Source: Singulisphaera sp. GP187 (GTDB taxonomy: Bacteria > Planctomycetota > Planctomycetia > Isosphaerales > Isosphaeraceae). Taken from it: a stretch of DNA of 64,000 bases. The first letter of the stretch is position 1. Every line of letters begins with the position of its first letter. The position numbers and the translations under genes are program-made. Positions 58,691-64,000 of the stretch are shown here, one piece after another. The DNA is taken from contig NZ_FSRB01000003.1 of the NCBI RefSeq assembly GCF_900129635.1, positions 248,001 through 312,000 on the forward strand, in the 5' to 3' direction. The notes beneath the pieces are model-generated. The model made no database searches. It was not told the origin of the DNA and saw only the letters and a program-made list of their open reading frames with translations.

Positions 58691-58942
58691 GCGGCGAAGG
58701 AGCACGGGATGGGAACGAACAACGCTTGCGGACCCGGCCCGGTTCACTTCGGCAATCCGGGCCCTCGCTCGGGATGCTCACCCGTCGCGACACACTCACT
58801 CCGCGGCGGCCATGCGGGGGCTCTCCCGATAGATCGACCTCCACGGGGCTCGCTCGTGATCCGGCTGGACAATCTCGGGCGTGAAGCGTCGAGCACCTGG
58901 CCGAGACGCGATGTGTTACCCAGCGAATCAAGGGATTCAGCC

Positions 58943-59479
58943 ATGAACGTACACGAGATCGACCGCGGTCCCGCGATACCGGACCGCCGCCACTTCCTCG
59001 CTGCGGGGCTGGGGTTGGCCGCAGCACCGTTGTTGACTCGCATGGCTACCTGCGCTCTCCCAACTCAACCTTCGGAGGTTCCCATGGAAATCAAGAGAAT
59101 TGGCTCACAGCCTTCCGGCAAAGGGCCGGCCGACTGGTTCACCGGCACGGTCCGTATCGACCCGCTGTTCCAGGTCCACGCCCCGGCACACGCGGCCGGT
59201 GCCAGCGTCACGTTCGAGCCCGGGGCTCGGACGGCGTGGCACACCCATCCGCTCGGACAAACCCTGATCATCACGGCCGGTTGTGGCTGGGTCCAGCGGG
59301 AGGGCGGCCCGGTCGAAGAGGTCCATCCCGGCGATGTGGTCTGGTTCCCGGCGAGCGAGAAGCACTGGCACGGTGCCACGCCGACCACCGCCATGACACA
59401 TATCGCCATACAGGAACAACTCGACGGCAAAGTCGTCGATTGGCTGGAACATGTAAGTGACGAACAGTACCACAAATGA
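58943..59479 (+). CDS. Cupin protein with twin-arginine-like signal
   Basis: The frame from ATG 58943 starts with PDRRHFLAAGLGLAAAPLLT, a Tat-type signal (RR followed by a hydrophobic core). From MEIKRIGSQPSG the protein is a complete small cupin: ARTAWHTHPLGQTLIITAGC and GDVVWFPASEKHWHGATPTT hold the metal ligands. Such proteins (cupin plus aldo/keto reductase) are widespread as carboxymuconolactone or quercetinase-like accessory genes. ATG 59084 could start a cytoplasmic form. It follows the aldo/keto reductase on the same strand. Confidence 0.85.
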   Translation: MNVHEIDRGPAIPDRRHFLAAGLGLAAAPLLTRMATCALPTQPSEVPMEIKRIGSQPSGKGPADWFTGTVRIDPLFQVHAPAHAAGASVTFEPGARTAWHTHPLGQTLIITAGCGWVQREGGPVEEVHPGDVVWFPASEKHWHGATPTTAMTHIAIQEQLDGKVVDWLEHVSDEQYHK

Positions 59480-59621
59480 TGGTTCGACCGTGACAGGGCC
59501 TTTCCATCATTCCCAACGCGACCAGTATCCCGTGCGGTTCCCGGTCCACGCGTGAGCGGCCCGCGTGAATCCACGAGCCGGCTGGTCCGGGCTGAGGCGT
59601 CTCGACACCCGGCTCCAATTA

Positions 59622-60449
59622 TCACTTCTGCGCCCGTTCCTTGTCATCGAGCACTCGATCCAGGACGAATTCGAACGCCTCAGACGCGTCGGCGTAGTTC
59701 GTCGCGTGTCCCCCCTCCGGCTCGTGGATCGATCGCACTGCGCGGTTCTCCTCTCGCAACCGCCGGGCAAGCCGCAGGACGCTGTCGGAAGGCACGATCG
59801 TGTCACGGCCGCCGGTCGTCATCGCGACCGGCATCGTCAGCTTTTCGGCGGCCAGCTCGGCGGAGCGTTTGCGGTACTCGTCGGGCTTGCCCTTCTTCGA
59901 CCCGCCGTACGAGGCCGAGATCGCGTCCGGAAACCCGGTGAACTCCACCAGGTTCGCGGTGCCGTTCATCGATACGACGCCGTCGATCAGGTCGGGATGC
60001 AGCGAGGCGAACGTCAGGGCCGCCGTGCCGCCCATCGACCCGCCGCAGATCACGAGCTTGCCCACCCGAAATCGGCGCCTCAGATCCTCAATGATCTGAA
60101 CCACGTCGGCTTCGGCCGCCGGCCCCATCCAGGACGTCGTTCCCCGATAATCCGGCGAGACGAAGATCATTCGCCGTTTCGCGGCGGCATCGCGTGCGGC
60201 CCGGCACTCGTCACGCCCGTCCCTCACGAACTGCCAGCGGTCCGACCCGTGGCCATGCAGTGCGATCAGCACCGAGACCTGCGCAGGCGGTTGAGAACCG
60301 TCGGGCATCACGATCACGTAACGCTGCTCGCTACCGTCCAACCGAGCGGAGAACGCCACGTCGACGGGTTCGGCCGCGACGACCACAGTCGACGACACCA
60401 CCCCGGAAACCGCGAGAGCCAGGATGAAACCAGATGCTTGGAGGGTCAT
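59622..60449 (-). CDS. Secreted esterase of the alpha/beta hydrolase fold
   Basis: 275 residues from ATG 60449 with signal peptide LALAVSGVVSSTVVVAAEP. The fold shows LIALHGHGSDRW (oxyanion region), FVSPDYRGTTSWMGPAAEAD, nucleophile elbow VICGGSMGGTAALTFASLH, catalytic Asp in TTGGRDTIVPSDSV and His in EPEGGHATNYADA. It resembles esterase D / feruloyl-esterase-like enzymes acting on acylated sugars. The frame upstream to 60566 is open but is not expected to be coding. Confidence 0.87.
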   Translation of the reverse strand: MTLQASGFILALAVSGVVSSTVVVAAEPVDVAFSARLDGSEQRYVIVMPDGSQPPAQVSVLIALHGHGSDRWQFVRDGRDECRAARDAAAKRRMIFVSPDYRGTTSWMGPAAEADVVQIIEDLRRRFRVGKLVICGGSMGGTAALTFASLHPDLIDGVVSMNGTANLVEFTGFPDAISASYGGSKKGKPDEYRKRSAELAAEKLTMPVAMTTGGRDTIVPSDSVLRLARRLREENRAVRSIHEPEGGHATNYADASEAFEFVLDRVLDDKERAQK

Positions 60450-60645
60450 TCGAAAGGGTCCTACGGTCTTGGAACGTCTCAGGACGGGGCAGACTCCGAA
60501 CAAAGCGGTCTGGAGACTATCCCCCGTCACTGCCTGGAGCAAGGGAGACGATCGGCGGCCAGACACCGAAACAAGTCACCGTCCCCCAGGACCCACCCCC
60601 CGGAAGCACCCAATAGCAACACGTCCTGGACCCACCGCTCACGGT

Positions 60646-61158
60646 TTAACTGAAAGGCAGTTCGTAGACATCGTAATTGACCGAAGACAGGCGATCGAAG
60701 GGGATTGTCAGTTTTCCCATCAGATCGAGGATGCTACGTTCTCCGTCATCAGAATTGCGGAATAGCTCCAGTTCCTCAGCGAGTGGCTCGCCCACTTCAC
60801 TGCGGCCCTCTCCCTCTTGCTCCATTCGCTCCCTAACCCTGGAGCCGTCTCGAAAGAACTCGAATCCATGAGTTCCTGTAGAACCTTCCAGGATGAGAGT
60901 AAAGACGGGTCCCTCTTTGGAAATCCGTGATAGGGCATTCTGATCGGCGGTAAGAAAAGGACCCCAGATCGAAGTCCAGCCATCTACGATCGCCACGGCG
61001 AGTGTCAACGAACCGTCGAAATCCCCCACGGAAGTGGCTTCATCGAACGAAACCGAGTGGAGATAATGCGCACCAGGGAAACCGAGTTCCTCAAGTAATC
61101 CCACGATGTCGCTCGCTCGATCAACGCCGATCAGGACAGCACTCGAATGCCAAGACAT
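60646..61158 (-). CDS. Protein of unknown function
   Basis: 170 residues from ATG 61158 (MSWHSSAVLIGVDRASDIVG). It is acidic and soluble without signal or membrane segment. Parts such as GSLTLAVAIVDGWTSIWGPF and GPVFTLILEGSTGTHGFEFF suggest a mixed alpha/beta fold like SMI1/DUF6461-type proteins that occur in toxin-immunity contexts. That likeness is by texture only. The frame continues upstream through the dispersed repeat to 61536, which I regard as non-coding. Confidence 0.6.
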   Translation of the reverse strand: MSWHSSAVLIGVDRASDIVGLLEELGFPGAHYLHSVSFDEATSVGDFDGSLTLAVAIVDGWTSIWGPFLTADQNALSRISKEGPVFTLILEGSTGTHGFEFFRDGSRVRERMEQEGEGRSEVGEPLAEELELFRNSDDGERSILDLMGKLTIPFDRLSSVNYDVYELPFS

Positions 61159-61262
61159 AGCCGCTCCACCCCGGCGGGGTAACGTCCCTTCACCCGTTTC
61201 GATTCGGTGCGAGGGACCATCATATCCGGGTCTGAGGCCCCGCCCAATCGACCCTACGCCTG

Positions 61263-61405
61263 GGCCCGGTCGGTCGGTGGCCATGCACCTAAAGAGAGTA
61301 AAACGGAGAACCTGGAGAACCCATCTCGGCCGGCGACCAGGCGTCCATCTCCACTGAGTTTCCCAGACCTCGCCGCTGAAGTGCCTGGTTACTCTTGCTT
61401 GTTCG
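61263..61405 (-). repeat. Dispersed repeat with conserved mini-ORF, copy C
   Basis: Third full copy of the repeat, in the orientation of copy A. On the minus strand 61398-61357 reads TRHFSGEVWETQ without a stop. The end near 61389 overlaps the last codons of the membrane protein gene at 61389-61670, so that gene uses repeat DNA for its C-terminus (ANKQE and stop). Confidence 0.6.
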
Positions 61406-61670
61406 CAGCCCCGCGTCCCTTCCGCCGCCGGAGCAAATGCCGCGCGAAGGACAGGAGCCCCTGATACCGATATCCGGGGTCGACATAGTGCTCGATGACG
61501 TAGAAGGCGAAGTAGTAGGCCCGGGCAAATGCCCACACCGCCACCGCAAGCAGCGTGGCGGACTTCAGGCTCGGATGATCCACGAGCAGGAGCGCCGACG
61601 CCAGGATGCCCGAGCAGAGCAACAGGAACCCCTTGATGTAGAGCAGCCGGGGGTTACGGATGTCGGCCAT
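61389..61670 (-). CDS. Small membrane protein of unknown function
   Basis: 93 residues from ATG 61670 with AGGAGGT 7 bp upstream, a strong ribosome site. Two membrane helices are evident (YIKGFLLLCSGILASALLLV; ATLLAVAVWAFARAYYFAFY), followed by YVIEHYVDP and a basic tail (HLLRRRKGRG). The type is common in planctomycetes but not characterised. Confidence 0.7.
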   Translation of the reverse strand: MADIRNPRLLYIKGFLLLCSGILASALLLVDHPSLKSATLLAVAVWAFARAYYFAFYVIEHYVDPGYRYQGLLSFARHLLRRRKGRGAANKQE

Positions 61671-61845
61671 TGGCTACCTCCTGTCGGGAAGGAGGTGGGG
61701 TTGCCCTCACCCCCTCCGATCAGAACCGTCTGTGCGCCTTGCAACTCATACGGCTCAAGCCTTCACGAAAAAGCGAGCGACGTCCAGGCACCTCGACCGA
61801 GAATCGCTGGCGTTCTTGGTCGTGAGTTGGAGTGGATAAACCGCT

Positions 61846-62205
61846 CTACATCCCCCGTATCGAGCAGTAGACGATCCACGTAAGGCAAATCAGGACGAAG
61901 TAAGCCAGCCCGCCGAATACAAAAAACTGGGACCGACGAAGCGAGGGATGACGCTTACCGACCTCAAACAAATCAACCAACAGAGCGATGCTGCCTAAAC
62001 CGTTTCCGTCATCGTGCGTCTTCATCGCAATCGTGATAGCATGCCAAAACACAAACGGAAATGGAATGTACAATATTGTGAAAATCAAAAATGCAAAGAT
62101 TCGAGGCGAGATCCCGACGGGGGAACCAAACGCCTTGGCGGCAATGGTTCTGCTCTCAGGTTCAGCGAGAATCGCGATTGGTATTACGTAGAAAATCAGT
62201 GACAT
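61846..62205 (-). CDS. Membrane protein of unknown function
   Basis: 119 residues with three predicted helices: MSLIFYVIPIAILAE, ISPRIFAFLIFTILYIPFPF and FVFGGLAYFVLICLTWIVYC. A polar loop (MKTHDDGNGLGSIALLVDLF) separates the last two. Base composition is lower in GC than its neighbours. No family is recognised. Confidence 0.55.
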   Translation of the reverse strand: MSLIFYVIPIAILAEPESRTIAAKAFGSPVGISPRIFAFLIFTILYIPFPFVFWHAITIAMKTHDDGNGLGSIALLVDLFEVGKRHPSLRRSQFFVFGGLAYFVLICLTWIVYCSIRGM

Positions 62206-62232
62206 GAGCAGTGAGGCAAAAAGAGAACGATC

Positions 62233-62356
62233 GGCGGCCAGGCACCTAGACTGGGCATAGCCAGGGATCTTGGTAGTTCATTGGGAACGGTCGTGTTGTG
62301 GCTGCTTTCCCTAAATCTCCCAAGCCTCCCCTTGGAAGTGCCTGGCCAGGCGGCCC
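62233..62356 (-). repeat. Dispersed repeat with conserved mini-ORF, copy E
   Basis: Ends GGCCAGGCACCT and AAGTGCCTGGCC are inverted. The minus strand 62349-62311 reads LARHFQGEAWEI and a stop. The same bases before it (GATCGGCGGCCAG) occur at about 60549, where a decayed copy may lie. Confidence 0.6.
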
Positions 62357-62566
62357 CGCTGACTGAGTTCTCCTCGCTTAGGATTGAGCGAAAACCGGGA
62401 CGGAAGGGGAGTCGGGGCCGTCGGAGATACTTTCTGTCCCGATGCCTGCGACGTCCTCGGTTTCTCGGCTCTTCCGACCTTGGATGGGTCCTGCATCCCT
62501 GGGTCGCCACGGAGAACTTTCCTAAGATATTCGGCATTTGCCGGTATAGTCTCCGGGAGGGCATCA

Positions 62567-63187
62567 ATGGACGACGCACCGACGACGCGACCCAGCCTGT
62601 TGGTCCGCCTCCATCACCCGCGTAACGAGGCGGCCTGGCATGAGTTCACCGAGATTTACGGGCCGCTCGTATTCCGCCTGGCCCGTCGCAGGGGGCTTCA
62701 GTACGCCGACGCGGCCGACCTCATGCAGGAAGTATTCCAGATCGTGGCCCGCGTCATCGAACGCGGCACCTATGACGCGAATCGCGGCTCGTTCCGCGGG
62801 TGGCTGTCCGCCATCGCCCGCAATACGGCGGTCGATCTCCTCGACGCCGGGCGGCGGCAAACACGCGGGACCGGGGACACCGACGTGAAAGACCTTCTGG
62901 AGGCCCTACCGGCACCGTCCCCGGAAGACACCGTCCTCTTCGAAGCCGAGTTTCGTCGCCGCCTCTTTGAATGGGCCGCCGGCCGCGTCCGGACCGAGTC
63001 CACCGAGGCGGCTTGGCGAGCGTTCCACATGACAGGGGTCGAGGGCCGGCCCGCCTCGGAGGTGGCCGAGGCGCTGGGGACGACCGTCGGCACGGTTTAT
63101 TACTACAAGAGCCAGGTCATGGCCCGACTGCGGCGGCTGATCGAGGGGTTCGAGGGGGACGAGAGCGTCAACACGCGGGAGAACTGA
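62567..63187 (+). CDS. ECF-type sigma factor of the planctomycete kinase-linked group
   Basis: 206 residues from ATG 62567 (MDDAPTTRPSLLVRLHHPRN), preceded by GGGAGGG. Region 2 has EFTEIYGPLVFRLARRRGLQ, ADLMQEVFQIVARVIERGTY and FRGWLSAIARNTAVDLLDAG; region 4 has WRAFHMTGVEGRPASEVAEA followed by LGTTVGTVYYYKSQVMARLR. This subgroup typically precedes a zinc-finger serine/threonine kinase, as here, 3 bp downstream. The kinase probably controls the sigma factor by phosphorylation or binding. Confidence 0.93.
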   Translation: MDDAPTTRPSLLVRLHHPRNEAAWHEFTEIYGPLVFRLARRRGLQYADAADLMQEVFQIVARVIERGTYDANRGSFRGWLSAIARNTAVDLLDAGRRQTRGTGDTDVKDLLEALPAPSPEDTVLFEAEFRRRLFEWAAGRVRTESTEAAWRAFHMTGVEGRPASEVAEALGTTVGTVYYYKSQVMARLRRLIEGFEGDESVNTREN

Positions 63188-63190
63188 CTC

Positions 63191-64000
63191 ATGCGACGAG
63201 GATCATCGGCCTGCGATCCCGAAGGGTTGCGTTGGCTCCTCAACGGGGGGGTGCCCGAGCCCCGTCGTGCCGAATTGATCGAGCACCTTGACGCGTGTGC
63301 GCCCTGTCGGTCCGCCCTCGAGGAGCTGGCCGCGGGCGAGCGCTGGTGGGAGGACGCTCGGCAATTCGTCGGCACGGGGATGGAGTCGGGCCCGAACTCC
63401 GGGGGCCACCACCGGGGCGGGACGATCCTTGGGGATGGTGGGTCCGACGCACCGGGCGGCGCGCATGAGGGCCTGGACTTCCTGACTCCATCGGCCTCCC
63501 CCGGGTCCCTCGGGTGCCTCGGCCCTTATGAGATCCTCGGGGTGCTAGGGCGCGGCGGCATGGGGCTGGTCCTCCGTGGCCATGACCCTGCGCTGAACCG
63601 GCCCGTCGCGATCAAAGTGCTCGCCCCCGGCGCAGCACTCGGCGCCCTCGCCCGCCGGCGGTTCGCCCGCGAGGCGCGGGCCGCCGCGGCGGTCGTCCAC
63701 GAGCACGTCGTCGCCATCCACGCCGTCGACGAGTCGGGCGGGCGGCCCTATCTGGTCATGCAGTACGTCGCCGGCCGGTCGCTGCAGGAGCGGATCGACC
63801 GCGACGGCCCGCTCCGTGTCGAGGAGGTCCTCCGCATCGGGATGCAGGCGGCCTTGGGGCTTGCCGCGGCCCACGCACAGGGCCTGATCCATCGCGACGT
63901 GAAGCCTGCGAACATCCTGCTGGAGAACGGCGTCGAGCGGGTCAAGCTCACCGATTTCGGGCTGGCCCGGGCCGTCGACGACTCCAGCCTGACCCACTTC
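63191..64000 (+). CDS. Serine/threonine protein kinase with N-terminal zinc finger (partial)
   Basis: ATG 63191 lies 3 bp after the sigma-factor stop; the gene leaves the window. Residues about 28-45 (ELIEHLDACAPCRSALEELA) form an anti-sigma HxxxCxxC zinc finger. A Gly-rich linker leads to the Hanks-type kinase domain from about 117: GRGGMGLVLRG (P loop), VAIKVL (catalytic Lys), HRDVKPANILL (catalytic loop) and TDFGLAR (metal loop). The remaining part usually carries a membrane helix and WD40 or other sensor repeats. It probably regulates the adjacent sigma factor. Confidence 0.92.
   Translation, partial: MRRGSSACDPEGLRWLLNGGVPEPRRAELIEHLDACAPCRSALEELAAGERWWEDARQFVGTGMESGPNSGGHHRGGTILGDGGSDAPGGAHEGLDFLTPSASPGSLGCLGPYEILGVLGRGGMGLVLRGHDPALNRPVAIKVLAPGAALGALARRRFAREARAAAAVVHEHVVAIHAVDESGGRPYLVMQYVAGRSLQERIDRDGPLRVEEVLRIGMQAALGLAAAHAQGLIHRDVKPANILLENGVERVKLTDFGLARAVDDSSLTHF

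Overview
The window looks like chromosomal DNA of a planctomycete, most likely in the Isosphaeraceae. The reasons are high GC over most of its length, two prepilin-like DUF1559 proteins, a sigma factor fused to WD40 repeats, a DUF1573 protein, ECF sigma and serine/threonine kinase pairs, and many insertion sequences (IS). It reads as an accessory region. Small groups of metabolic and regulatory genes are separated by complete and decayed transposons, duplicated segments and short palindromic repeats. I saw no rRNA, tRNA or CRISPR array.

Layout. 0-7.7 kb: gene fragments, a secreted alpha/beta hydrolase, DNA polymerase IV, a HEAT-repeat protein and a wax-synthase-like membrane acyltransferase. 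7.7-12.9 kb: an AT-richer island with a secreted 12-cysteine protein carrying an internal leader-like Leu-Tyr-Gly-Gly motif, a secreted protein of unknown function, a C39-peptidase/DUF1573 fusion and a DUF1559 prepilin-like protein. The island lies between two direct copies of the wax-synthase gene region. This is my best candidate for an undescribed system: extracytoplasmic C39-type processing of Cys-rich secreted peptides. 13.5-15.7 kb: a 195-bp inverted-repeat element and an IS481-like transposon sitting in the loop of a palindrome.

16-20.8 kb: two multi-domain histidine kinases. 21.4-33 kb: a redox and stress gene group (MocR-type regulator, AhpD-like protein without its cysteines, cupin, DoxX, quinone oxidoreductase, nitroreductase, second AhpD-like protein, cytochrome P460, mercuric-reductase-like flavoprotein), cut by an IS1634 and an IS4 element. 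33-44 kb: a methyltransferase, the sigma-WD40 fusion, an unknown gene pair, an IS630 element, and an ECF sigma / small membrane protein / signal peptidase I operon. 44.7-47.8 kb: a tightly overlapping three-gene operon (deacetylase, methyltransferase, glycosyltransferase-kinase fusion) for a surface glycan or glycolipid.

48-52.3 kb: an AT-richer 2-oxoglutarate oxygenase and a DUF1559-VWA fusion protein. 52.6-56.8 kb: a 105-bp MITE, the second IS1634 copy and an IS1380 element. 57-60.5 kb: a truncated AraC regulator, an aldo/keto reductase, a cupin and an esterase. 60.6-64 kb: small membrane and unknown proteins, then an ECF sigma factor with the start of a zinc-finger serine/threonine kinase that runs off the window.

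Several genes carry single-base frameshifts, most of them in C/G runs. These could be real decay or homopolymer errors in the assembly, so the pseudogene calls that rest on them are provisional.
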